From assembly GCA_026392115.1 (NCBI GenBank), contig JAPLCQ010000092.1, positions 1-64,000 of the forward strand: a stretch of 64,000 bases of DNA, written 5' to 3'. Position numbers and translations under genes: made by a program. Positions 1 through 8,878 of the stretch are shown here, piece by piece. Numbering within the stretch: position 1 is the first letter of the stretch; each line of letters opens with the position of its first letter. The DNA is from Armatimonadota bacterium (GTDB taxonomy: Bacteria; Armatimonadota; Chthonomonadetes; Chthonomonadales; CAJBBX01). Under the pieces are notes generated by a model. The model did no database searches and was not told the DNA's origin. It saw only the letters and a list, made by a program, of their open reading frames with translations.

Positions 1-1186
1 CCGACGCCTTGTCGCCCGCCGGGGCCAGCCAGAGCTCCTCCGGGCGGCCCGTGAAGCCTCCGGCCGCGATCAGGTTGAAGACGCGCACGGCGATGACCGC
101 CGAACCCGCCTGCACCAGCGAAGCCGGAACCCGGTACTCCCGCACGATGGAGGCGTCGGGGTAGGGCCCGCCCGAGGCGCCGATCTCCTCCCCGTTGAAG
201 TAGGTCACGTCCCGGTCGGCGATGGGCCCCAGGTGAAGGAGCAGCTCCTTGCCCGCCCACGCCGCAGGGATCTCCACGGTGCGCCGGTACCAGACGGCGC
301 CGTCGATGTCCAGACGCGGGGTGTTGGCCTCCCAGGCGCCCGGGAGCGGCATGGTCCGCCACTCGCCCGGCGGGGTGGCGCCCGCCAGGCCCGCGGCGAA
401 GCCGCTGTTGCCCGGGTCCTTCATCATGACGCCGATGTACCAGTCGTTCATCGTCTTCTCGTAGGCCGCCTGGCCCAGCGGGGCGTCGGCGCCGGCCGGC
501 GGCGTCTTGGCCAGCAGGTCGCGATAGTCCTTATCGCCCTTGAGCCAGTCGGGCAGCATCCACGACTCGGCCGGGGTGCCGCCCACGTCGGCCTGGATGA
601 GCCCCACGGGCGCTCCCAGGCGGCGGTGCAGCTCGCGGCCGAAGAAGTAGGCCACGCCGGAGAAGTTCGCCACGCTTGTCGGGGTGCAGGGAGCCCATGA
701 TCCGGCGCAGTCGAGCTGCGGGCCGGGCGCGGCGGTGCGCGGCGCGGCGAAGAGGCGGATGGCGGGGTAGTCGGCCGCCCGCGTCTCGACCGCCCCGTCG
801 CGCGACTGGCTCACGGGCCAGACCATGTTCGATTGGCCCGACGCCACCCAGACCTCGCCCACCATGACGTCGCGCACCGTCAGCGTCTCGGCGCCGGAGG
901 TGACGCGCATCTCGTGGGGGCCACCGGCGGCAAGGGGCTTCAGCCGCAGGCGCCAGACGCCGTCGGCCCCGGCGGCGGCGGAGGCGCTCTGGCCCGCCAC
1001 GCGGACGGTCACCCGTGCCCCGGGCGACGCCCAGCCCCAGACCGGCGCGGCCATGCCCCGCTGGAGCATGGCGTGGTCGCCCAGCAGCGCGGGGAGCCTG
1101 AGGGAGCCGGCGGGTGGCTCCGCCAGACCCGTGGCGGGCGTCAGAGCCACTGCCAGCGCCGCCGCGATGAACGCCATGGGCGCCAT
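1..1186 (-). CDS. Sialate O-acetylesterase-like (SGNH/GDSL) secreted protein, C-terminus truncated by window edge
   Basis: Reverse-strand translation starts MAPMAFIAAALAVALTPATGLA (signal peptide) and contains VGEVWVASGQSNMVW, the block I motif of sialate O-acetylesterases; frame is open to the left edge. Confidence 0.85.
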   Translation of the reverse strand, partial: MAPMAFIAAALAVALTPATGLAEPPAGSLRLPALLGDHAMLQRGMAAPVWGWASPGARVTVRVAGQSASAAAGADGVWRLRLKPLAAGGPHEMRVTSGAETLTVRDVMVGEVWVASGQSNMVWPVSQSRDGAVETRAADYPAIRLFAAPRTAAPGPQLDCAGSWAPCTPTSVANFSGVAYFFGRELHRRLGAPVGLIQADVGGTPAESWMLPDWLKGDKDYRDLLAKTPPAGADAPLGQAAYEKTMNDWYIGVMMKDPGNSGFAAGLAGATPPGEWRTMPLPGAWEANTPRLDIDGAVWYRRTVEIPAAWAGKELLLHLGPIADRDVTYFNGEEIGASGGPYPDASIVREYRVPASLVQAGSAVIAVRVFNLIAAGGFTGRPEELWLAPAGDKAS

Positions 1187-1193
1187 GTTCGCC

Positions 1194-3203
1194 TCACGCC
1201 CCCGCCATGCGGAAGTCGATGCTCCGGGGCGGCGGGCACTCCGTCCGCACTCGGGCGCGCAGCTCATCGTTCACCTCGACGCCCGTCTCGGCGGCCATGC
1301 GCCGCTCGTGGTAGGCGAACCAGAGGTCGGTCAGCGTCACCTCGCCCTCGCGGATCGTGGCGAAGCTGTGCGCGAAGATGCGCTCCACGCCCTCGGTCTG
1401 CCCGGTGGCTAGCGCGGCGCGGGCCCAATGGAGGAGCATCCGCTCGTGGGAGCGCACCTCCTCGGGCAGACCGCGTACGAACTCCATCACTTCGGCGTGG
1501 TGGCCCGCGTCGGCCAGCGCCTGGGCCAGCTCGATGGCCGGCGGCGCGGTCCGCGGCCCCGCCTGCCAGGCCTGGCGGAGGAGGCTCAGGGCCTCGGCGG
1601 CGTCGCCGGCCCGCTGGGCGGCCACTGAGAGGTTCCGCAGGGCCCAGCCGTTGGGTTCGCACTCCAGCGACCTGCGCCAGGCCGCGCGGGCGCCCTCGGT
1701 GTCCCGCGCCTCCATGCGCAGGTTGCCCAGGTGCCACCAGGTCAGCCAGTCGCCGCCCGTATCACCCGCGAGGCTATGCTCCAGCGCCGCGGCCCATTCC
1801 GGCTGGGTCATCAGCGCGCCGGGACCGGCCTCAGGCGCCCGGCCGGGCAGCGAACCCGCCTCAAGCAGCGCGAGCCAGGGCGATTCGTCGGCTCCGATGG
1901 CGTCGCGCGGGAAGGCGAGCGCCTCGGGGACGCGGTCCGGCTCGCCGGCCTTCGCCTTGCGCAGGCGCTCCAGCGCGCCCCAGCCGGAGCCACGGCGCAG
2001 GATGTCGGCCGGCGGCAGGTCGGCGATGAGCGCCATCCGCGCGTCGACCTCGGCCATGCGCGCCTCGGGGATGACGCCCTCGATGCGGGCGCCCACTTCG
2101 CCCCAGGCGGCGGGCCAGTCGGCGCCGTGGACCAGCGCCGGGTCGGCATCGACGTACCCGAACGCCTCGGTCCAGCTCCACTCGGTGCGGCCGGGCATGG
2201 GCAGCGTCTCCATCTGGGTGCGCGCCAGGCCAGCCTGTATCTCGATGTACGCGTGGCCCGGAGCGGCAAGGAACTCCTGCCACTGCCGCCCGCCCGCGCC
2301 CATGCCCCAGCAGAAGAGCTTGCGGCCGCGGAGCCGTTGCGTCGAGGCCTCGAAGAAGCCGGTGCCGTCGCCTCCCAGCGCGGCGACCCAGTGGCGCCGG
2401 TCGTCCGGGATGCGGGAGAAGAAGTCGGCGGCATGGGGACATCGGGTGCTGTAGGTCATGTCGCGGCCGCCGGCCTCGGGCAGGTCCACCACCTGGATGC
2501 TCGTCCAGTAGGGGTTGCAGAGGGCGCTTTCGGCGGGCACGACCACGCGCACGTCCTCGCGCTCGTCCACGGCGATGTTGGTCCACCAGTACATGGCGAT
2601 CTCATGCTCGTGGGGGTTGACGATGCGCATATGCGCGAAGAGGACCGGCGAGCCCTCGGGCAGGCTGAAGTCGATCTGCCACGCGTAGCCCTTCACGCGG
2701 TCCCACTCGTAGATGCGGAGGCCGGGCTCGCCGTCCGGGCCGTCCACGCGGGCGCAGAAGACCGGCGAGCAGGTGAGCCAGTGGTGCCCGACCTGCCCGG
2801 AGTTCCACTCGATGCCGCCGCTGAGCCAGGCGTTGCGCAGGGCCAGGTTGGTGGGCTGGAAGACCGGGTTGCGATGGAGCAGCTCGCGGCCCAGGGGCTT
2901 GTTCACCAGCGACATGAGCCGCCCGCCCGCGCCGGGCAGGAAGACGGCCCGGAGGATGTCGTTCTCCAGAACCAGCGAATCGAGGTCGCGCACCTCGCGG
3001 GAGCGGTCGTACTCGTCCTGCATGCGGTAGGGCAGCACGCGGTGCGCGGTGCGCCATCCCATATGGAGGCGGTCCTCCTCGGGCACGTCGTCGGCAAGGC
3101 CGATGGCGCTATCGTCCTCCGGCCCGCGGAACATGGGCAGCGGGTTCTCCGGGCCCATATTGGCCGCGGGGATCGTATAGGGCGCTTCGTACAGCCTGGT
3201 CAT
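1194..3203 (-). CDS. DUF5107-type protein with C-terminal TPR region
   Basis: 669-aa ORF; N-terminal galactose-mutarotase-like fold typical of DUF5107 (FLPGAGGRLMSLVNKPLGRELL, GGIEWNSGQVGHH), TPR-like repeats in C-terminal third. Confidence 0.75.
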   Translation of the reverse strand: MTRLYEAPYTIPAANMGPENPLPMFRGPEDDSAIGLADDVPEEDRLHMGWRTAHRVLPYRMQDEYDRSREVRDLDSLVLENDILRAVFLPGAGGRLMSLVNKPLGRELLHRNPVFQPTNLALRNAWLSGGIEWNSGQVGHHWLTCSPVFCARVDGPDGEPGLRIYEWDRVKGYAWQIDFSLPEGSPVLFAHMRIVNPHEHEIAMYWWTNIAVDEREDVRVVVPAESALCNPYWTSIQVVDLPEAGGRDMTYSTRCPHAADFFSRIPDDRRHWVAALGGDGTGFFEASTQRLRGRKLFCWGMGAGGRQWQEFLAAPGHAYIEIQAGLARTQMETLPMPGRTEWSWTEAFGYVDADPALVHGADWPAAWGEVGARIEGVIPEARMAEVDARMALIADLPPADILRRGSGWGALERLRKAKAGEPDRVPEALAFPRDAIGADESPWLALLEAGSLPGRAPEAGPGALMTQPEWAAALEHSLAGDTGGDWLTWWHLGNLRMEARDTEGARAAWRRSLECEPNGWALRNLSVAAQRAGDAAEALSLLRQAWQAGPRTAPPAIELAQALADAGHHAEVMEFVRGLPEEVRSHERMLLHWARAALATGQTEGVERIFAHSFATIREGEVTLTDLWFAYHERRMAAETGVEVNDELRARVRTECPPPRSIDFRMAGA

Positions 3204-3248
3204 GCCTTGCCTCGTTTCCCCGGCGCGCAGCGGTGCGAGCGCCGGCCA

Positions 3249-5603
3249 CTACTGGGAGCTGAACTCGATGAGCGTGACGGAGAGCGGCGGGAACTCACCG
3301 GATACGATACCGCCCGCCACAGGCGCCTTGATCGATCGTGCGGCGATCCTGCCCGGCTCCTGCATGGTGTTGCGATCCGACAGCCCTCCCCGCACCTGCC
3401 AGGCCCGGGCGCGACGACCGCGGAGCCCGCCGGCGACCTCCACCTCGCCCCGTACGGCATCCTTGGCGGCGTTCACGATCTTCAGGACCAGCCTCTTGCC
3501 GTCCTCGCTCCGAGTGGCGGCGATGTTCAGCGGGCCGGGGTTGTCGCAAGAGACCAGCTTCGGCTGGAAGTGGTCCCGGTAGAGCTTCATCACCACGTAG
3601 TTCGGCGCCGGGAACCAGCCCAGATGGTCCAGGTTGATGAAGGCGTTGTCCCAGTCCGTGGCGTCGGTCCGGCGCAGGAAGAGGGCCGGCGTGGCCATCT
3701 GCACGACCCCGCAGGAGCGCTCCATGACGTTGAGGTAGCCTCCCGCGAAGAGGCCCGTGCGCCAGTCGGTGCTCTGGGCGTTCCACTCGGTGACGGCCAG
3801 CTTCACGGCGGGGTTGGGGCCCGCGGCGATCAGCTTCTCGTAGCGCTTCCAGATCGCCTCGAAGGTGGCCGGTGCGGTGGCGTAGTTGTTCGGATCCTCG
3901 TAGAAGTGGTAGCTGATGAAATCGATGTTCCGTCCGCACAGCTCCAGCAGCCGGGCGTCTTCCTTCTCATAGAAGGTGCAGGCGTAGAGCTTGAGGCCCG
4001 GCCAGCGCTGCTTGAGTTCCCGCGCCACCCGGTCCGCCACCTTGCCGTAGCGCTCGACGCCCATGCCCCAGGTCTCGTTGTCCAGCTCCCAGTGCGTCAC
4101 GTTGTAGGGCTCCGCGTCGCCGTGGGTGGCGCGCAGGCGGCCCATGGGCGTCTCCGGCCCGCCGTTGCAGTACTCGACCCACTCCAGGGCCTCGCGGACG
4201 TACTCCTCCTCCTTGCTCGGGTCGGCCCACGAGCCCAGGTTCACCACGATCAGCGGCTCGCAGCCCACGGTGCGGCAGAGGCGGATGTACTCCGAGACGC
4301 CGAAGCCGTTGCTGTCCCACTCGCCCCAGACGTAGTTGCGGAAGGGTTGCCGGTCGTGCTGCGGACCCACGGCCTTCTTCCAACGGTAGATGGAGGCGAA
4401 GCAGCCGCCGGGCCAGCGGATGATGGGCGCTTGGAGGCCCTTCACCGCGGCCAGCAGGTCGGTGCGGCAACCGGTCTTGATGTAGTCGCTGCGGGTCATG
4501 GAGACCATGTCGACCCAGACCTCGCCCTGCCCCTCGTAGGCTATCACCAGCGTGGCCTGCGGGTCGGTGCGCTTGGGCCGCAGCGTGAAGCGGTACTCCT
4601 TGAGCTCCGCCGTGGGCCTGGGCAGGCGGGCGCGGGCCAGTTCGGAGCCGTCGGCGGCCAGCAGGGCCACCCATCCCGGAGCGACCTCGCCCTTGCCCGC
4701 GCTCCAGACCGAACCCGGGTAGCTCTTGCCGGCCACGGCGCTGTGCCGCTTCTGGGAGATGCCCGCCGCTTCGCCGGAGGGCGTAAGGCGCACGGCGAAG
4801 CCCGTGTTGGGCGACGGTGCGTAGCGGACCATCTCGGCGCGCTTGGAGCCTGCGGGATAGGCCGCCCACTGGTCGGGCAGCTCCATGCCGGGCGCCTCGG
4901 TGGCCAGGTTCAGGCCCAGGTCGCGCCCCTGCAGGTCGGTCACCTTCAGGTCGGTGTACTCGCCTCGGGTGGCCCAGAAGCCCACGCCCACGCCGCCGGA
5001 GCCGTGCGTGGCGTCGCGGAAGTCCAGCGACTTCTCGCCGTCGATCCAGCCCTGGATGTGGTCGCCCTCCACCCGGACGCGGATGGCGTACCAGCGGTTG
5101 GCCTCGATCTTGCCCGGCGTGCGCGGACCCACGGGGCGCCGGAGGTCGTTCTCTTCCACCTCCATCTGGTGCGCCGTGTTGCCCCAGCCGCCCAGGTTCC
5201 ACCAGTAGAAGCTCTTCTCGTCGCGGGCGCGGACGAGGATCAGGAAGCCCTCGCCGCCGTCCAGCTTGCGGGCGCGGAGGGTGAAATCGTAGTCGGTCCA
5301 CTTCGGGTCGCCGAAGACGCGCTTGACGTCGGTGGCCGGCTCATCCAGCGTCACCGCGCCCTGCTTGACGCTGAGGCCCGCCATGGCCGGAAACGCGCGG
5401 TCGCGCACCAGCTCGCCGTAGAGCCCGTCCTCCACCGAGTGGTAGATGTGCTCGAGGAACTGCCCGTAGATATGCGGGTTGATCTCCCCGACCACCCGGT
5501 CCGGGTCCACCACGGCCCGGGCCGACTGGGCCTGCGCCGCCGCGACGAAGAGAAGACAAGAAGTCGCCGCCAGCAGGAGGACGATTCGTGCCGAATCCAG
5601 CAT
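3249..5603 (-). CDS. Alpha-L-arabinofuranosidase, GH51-like, secreted
   Basis: Signal peptide MLDSARIVLLLAATSCLLFVAAAQAQ; EINPHIYGQFLEHIYHSVEDGLYGELVRDRAF; RWPGGCFAS; WELDNETWGMG; laminin-G-like insert; start chosen at 5603. Confidence 0.9.
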   Translation of the reverse strand: MLDSARIVLLLAATSCLLFVAAAQAQSARAVVDPDRVVGEINPHIYGQFLEHIYHSVEDGLYGELVRDRAFPAMAGLSVKQGAVTLDEPATDVKRVFGDPKWTDYDFTLRARKLDGGEGFLILVRARDEKSFYWWNLGGWGNTAHQMEVEENDLRRPVGPRTPGKIEANRWYAIRVRVEGDHIQGWIDGEKSLDFRDATHGSGGVGVGFWATRGEYTDLKVTDLQGRDLGLNLATEAPGMELPDQWAAYPAGSKRAEMVRYAPSPNTGFAVRLTPSGEAAGISQKRHSAVAGKSYPGSVWSAGKGEVAPGWVALLAADGSELARARLPRPTAELKEYRFTLRPKRTDPQATLVIAYEGQGEVWVDMVSMTRSDYIKTGCRTDLLAAVKGLQAPIIRWPGGCFASIYRWKKAVGPQHDRQPFRNYVWGEWDSNGFGVSEYIRLCRTVGCEPLIVVNLGSWADPSKEEEYVREALEWVEYCNGGPETPMGRLRATHGDAEPYNVTHWELDNETWGMGVERYGKVADRVARELKQRWPGLKLYACTFYEKEDARLLELCGRNIDFISYHFYEDPNNYATAPATFEAIWKRYEKLIAAGPNPAVKLAVTEWNAQSTDWRTGLFAGGYLNVMERSCGVVQMATPALFLRRTDATDWDNAFINLDHLGWFPAPNYVVMKLYRDHFQPKLVSCDNPGPLNIAATRSEDGKRLVLKIVNAAKDAVRGEVEVAGGLRGRRARAWQVRGGLSDRNTMQEPGRIAARSIKAPVAGGIVSGEFPPLSVTLIEFSSQ

Positions 5604-5689
5604 ATTGGAACCCCCGTAGAAGGCCGACCGGCGGGCCTCGCCCGACCAGGCCGGTGCGTAGGCGCTAGGTTCGGCCCCATGCGCGGCAC

Positions 5690-5900
5690 TTCCTCCATAG
5701 GCGCGTGGGGAGAAGGAGAACCAGGGTACAGACCGGAGACATGGGTTACACGTAGACCGGCGACATAGGTGACACTCGGTGCTGTCCTGACATGGCGTAG
5801 GAGGTGGACACGCCATGCCCTGGAGACGAGGTTGTCAAAGAGCGCTGCGCGGCCCCCGCCAACAAGCGGGCATGGCCAGACCCCAGATCAGGCCGTCAAA
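5690..5900 (+). mobile_element. Possible decayed IS481-type end plus transposase N-terminus remnant
   Basis: 24-bp tandem AGACCGGAGACATGGGTTACACGT / AGACCGGCGACATAGGTGACACTC at 5730..5777, followed by a frameshifted MPW..DEVVKER-like N-terminus; no intact transposase. Confidence 0.4.
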
Positions 5901-5972
5901 CCGCGGGTCGCAGCAGTCCGACGCTTGCAGCACCCCACCGGCGGTTCTACCACAGGCTGGAGGTAGGCCGCA

Positions 5973-6170
5973 ATGTGGGGAGGGTTTGACGGTTACGGTG
6001 TCGCGCTCACGGACGAGGACGAGGCGGCAGTGGAGGAGAAGCTCGCCCTGCAGTCCATTCCTGGCATGGCGGAGCCCATCCGCGAGGGCATGGCGACGCC
6101 CGTTGAGGAGTGCAGCGAGGAACCGGGATGGCCCGGGGGCCAGGAGCCCGGCGCCGGGATCACGACCTGA
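5973..6170 (+). pseudogene. Possible antitoxin C-terminal remnant
   Basis: 65-aa ORF MWGGFDGYGVALTDEDEAAVEEKLALQSIPGMAEPIREGMATPVEECSEEPGW; ends like small type II antitoxins (IREG-ATP-EEC-EE-W); no N-terminal DNA-binding part and no intact toxin next to it. Confidence 0.3.
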
Positions 6171-6282
6171 GGGCCTGGCTGGTTGCACCGCGGTTGTGCC
6201 GCGCTCACCATGGGTACACTCCCTTTGCAGCCGCTCCATGGCTGACCGGGAGCCGAGTATGATGGCGCGAGAGGGTGAGCCA

Positions 6283-7866
6283 ATGTCCAGACGCGAGTTC
6301 ATCGGCGCGGCCGCGGCCGCCGGGGTTGCGGCGACGCAAGGCCCCGAGCAGCGCCGCAGGCCCAACATGGTCGTCATCGTGGCAGACGACATGGGCTACT
6401 CCGACCCTGGCTGCTACGGCGGCGATGTCCACACACCGAACCTCGATGCTCTGGCCGCCGGCGGATTGCGCTTCACGCAGTGCTGCTCTACTGCTCGGTG
6501 CTGGCCCTCGCGCTCGTGCCTGCTCACCGGCTACTATGCCCAACAGGTGCGCATGGACCCGCCCGGCGAGCCGCTGCCGAAGTGGGCCCGCGTGATCCCG
6601 CACTATCTGCGTCCCGCCGGCTACCGCTGCTACCACTCGGGCAAGTGGCATCTCATGGGCGCGCCCAGGGTGGTGGCCGACGGCGGCTTCCACCGCTCCT
6701 ACGTCCTCCACGACCACGACAGGTTTTTCGACCCCAGGAACCACATGCTGGACGATCGCCCGCTCCGGCCCGTGGACCCGGACGAGGGCTACTACGCTCC
6801 CATCGCCATCGCGGACCACGCGGTCGGCTTTCTGCGCGAGCGTCAGGAGCAGCATGGCGACGAGCCGTTCTGCCTCTACCTGGCCTTCACCTCGCCCCAC
6901 TTCCCGCTCCACGCCCTGCGGGAGGACATCGACCGCTACCGCGAGACCTACCTGCGCGGCTGGGACGTGATGCGCACCGCCCGCTGGCGGCGCATGCGCG
7001 GCATGGGGCTGGTGAACTGCGAACTGCCGAAGCTGGAGCGCAAGGTGATCCCATCGTGGAACCGCACTCCCAAGGAGCTCTTGGACCTGGTGGGCGAGGG
7101 CGAGGCCCCGTACGCCGTGCCCTGGACCGAACTGAACCGCAAGCAGCAGGAGTTCCAGGCGCTGAAGATGGCCATCCACGCTGCCATGGTGGACCGAATG
7201 GACCAGGAGATCGGCCGTGTGCTGGACCAGGTGCGGGCCATGGGCGCGTGGGACGACACGGCGACCTTCTTCGTGTCGGACAACGGCGCCAGCGCCGAGC
7301 AGATGATCCGCGGCGACGAGCATGACAAGCGCCGAGCGCCGGGCTCGCGGGGCACGTTTCTCTGCCTGGGCCCCGGCTGGTCCTCCGCGGCCAACACGCC
7401 CTTCCGGCTGCACAAGTCGTGGGTCCACGAGGGCGGCATCTCGTCGCCGCTGATCATGCACTGGCCTCGGGGCATCGCCGATCGCGGCGAGTTGCGCCAC
7501 AGCCCCTGCCACTTCGTGGACATCCTGCCGACGCTGACGGACCTGGCCGGAGTTACGCCGGAGCCGACCTGGAACGGCCTGACGCCGCCCGCGCCGCCTG
7601 GGCGCAGCCTCATGCCCGCGGTCCGGAGCCATGCCGCCGTTCCGCGCGGCCCGCTCTACTTCCACCACGAAGGCCACCGCGCCCTGCGGGATGAGCCGTG
7701 GAAGCTGGTGTCGGTGAAGGGCGGCCCGTGGGAACTCTATGACCTGCGGACGGACCGATCAGAGCAGCACGACCTGAGCGCCAAGCACCCCGACCGCGTG
7801 GCCGCCATGGCCGCGTTGTGGCAGGCCATGGAGGATACGCACCGGGCGCAGGCCAGGACCGGATAG
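6283..7866 (+). CDS. Sulfatase (arylsulfatase family), Tat-like signal
   Basis: MSRREFIGAAAAAG; PNMVVIVADDMGYSDPGCYGG; formylglycine motif C-W-P-S-R in STARCWPSRSCLLTGYY; FVSDNGAS; ends ELYDLRTDRSEQHDLSAKHPD. Confidence 0.92.
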   Translation: MSRREFIGAAAAAGVAATQGPEQRRRPNMVVIVADDMGYSDPGCYGGDVHTPNLDALAAGGLRFTQCCSTARCWPSRSCLLTGYYAQQVRMDPPGEPLPKWARVIPHYLRPAGYRCYHSGKWHLMGAPRVVADGGFHRSYVLHDHDRFFDPRNHMLDDRPLRPVDPDEGYYAPIAIADHAVGFLRERQEQHGDEPFCLYLAFTSPHFPLHALREDIDRYRETYLRGWDVMRTARWRRMRGMGLVNCELPKLERKVIPSWNRTPKELLDLVGEGEAPYAVPWTELNRKQQEFQALKMAIHAAMVDRMDQEIGRVLDQVRAMGAWDDTATFFVSDNGASAEQMIRGDEHDKRRAPGSRGTFLCLGPGWSSAANTPFRLHKSWVHEGGISSPLIMHWPRGIADRGELRHSPCHFVDILPTLTDLAGVTPEPTWNGLTPPAPPGRSLMPAVRSHAAVPRGPLYFHHEGHRALRDEPWKLVSVKGGPWELYDLRTDRSEQHDLSAKHPDRVAAMAALWQAMEDTHRAQARTG

Positions 7867-7881
7867 GGCGCGCGCACGCCC

Positions 7882-8865
7882 CTACGCCGAGTAGATGCTC
7901 CTCAGTTCGGCCGGGCCCGCCACGGTGGTGAGGGCGTCCTTCACACGCTTCAGGGTCTCAACGCTCTCAATGCCGCGCAGCTCATCCATCTGCGCCAGGG
8001 CGGACTTGCCGAAGCGCAACTCGAGGCCCAGCTGCACGGCCTCCAACAGGCCCTGCCGGAGCCCCCTCGCCTCGCCCTCCCGGCGGCCGAGAGCAACGCC
8101 CTCCTGGCGGCCCCGCTCGATCGCCTTCATCTCGAACCTGGACATGTACTGCATCGTCGATCCACCCTCTTCCTCGTTCACCTCGCTCCAGAACCGGTCG
8201 TCGAGCTCCTCGGGGAGTTCCAGAACCCAGTCCATGAAGGTCATCAGTGCCGACGCCTTCCCTTGTGATACCCCCATCCGACGCATGTCGCGATAGAGCG
8301 CCTTGCGCCGCATGAAGCGCGACTCGGGACGCTTCCCGGCCGCCAGCGCCGCGAGATGCGCCGCAACCGCGATGCCGAACGGGTTCCCGCTCTCGGTGAG
8401 CGCCTCGGGCCGGTTGGCCCAGTCCATTAGTTTGACTACGGGGAAATCGAGCCGGACGCTGCAGCCCCACCGTGAGTAGCCGAAGCCATCGGGACGCCAC
8501 CCCGGCTCGCCGTCCGCCAGCACGGCAACGCTGACCGGTTGCCGACGAAACCGCTCGAGGATGCGCGTGTGGTACTGGAACATGCGGCTCGCGAACGCGG
8601 CGTCGCGTTGCGACTGCACCTCGATGTGCACCAGCACCCATGTGGGGGCGCCGTCGAGGAGCGCCACCTCGACCAACCGGTCCACGGCCCGCGGGCCCGC
8701 CGGCGCGCCCCTGATAGTCTGCGCCAGCTCCTTGTCCAGGAACTTGGGCTGCCGCGTCCAGTCGATGTCGGCGTGGGCCTCCGGCACGAACAGCTGCATG
8801 AATTCCGGGAAGAGCGCCTCGAGGATCGTCTTCCACGGGCTGTCGAACCTGCGGCGGGAGGCCAT
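7882..8865 (-). CDS. Rpn-like / DUF4351-type PD-(D/E)XK putative nuclease
   Basis: PWKTILEALFPEFMQLFVPEAHADIDW; DRLVEVALLDGAPTWVLVHIEVQSQRD (E-x-Q core); C-terminal coiled-coil/DUF4351-like tail. Confidence 0.75.
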   Translation of the reverse strand: MASRRRFDSPWKTILEALFPEFMQLFVPEAHADIDWTRQPKFLDKELAQTIRGAPAGPRAVDRLVEVALLDGAPTWVLVHIEVQSQRDAAFASRMFQYHTRILERFRRQPVSVAVLADGEPGWRPDGFGYSRWGCSVRLDFPVVKLMDWANRPEALTESGNPFGIAVAAHLAALAAGKRPESRFMRRKALYRDMRRMGVSQGKASALMTFMDWVLELPEELDDRFWSEVNEEEGGSTMQYMSRFEMKAIERGRQEGVALGRREGEARGLRQGLLEAVQLGLELRFGKSALAQMDELRGIESVETLKRVKDALTTVAGPAELRSIYSA

Positions 8866-8878
8866 CGGTCGCCCTCGC

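Noticed and set aside
1731-5768. 1345-aa plus-strand ORF, and other long overlapping ORFs (18065..19225, 19686..22283, 57485..61123, 61322..63775)
   Set aside because: They lie opposite or out of frame with clear family-assignable genes; long spurious ORFs are expected at this GC content and their translations are low-complexity Arg/Ala/Gly/Pro-rich.
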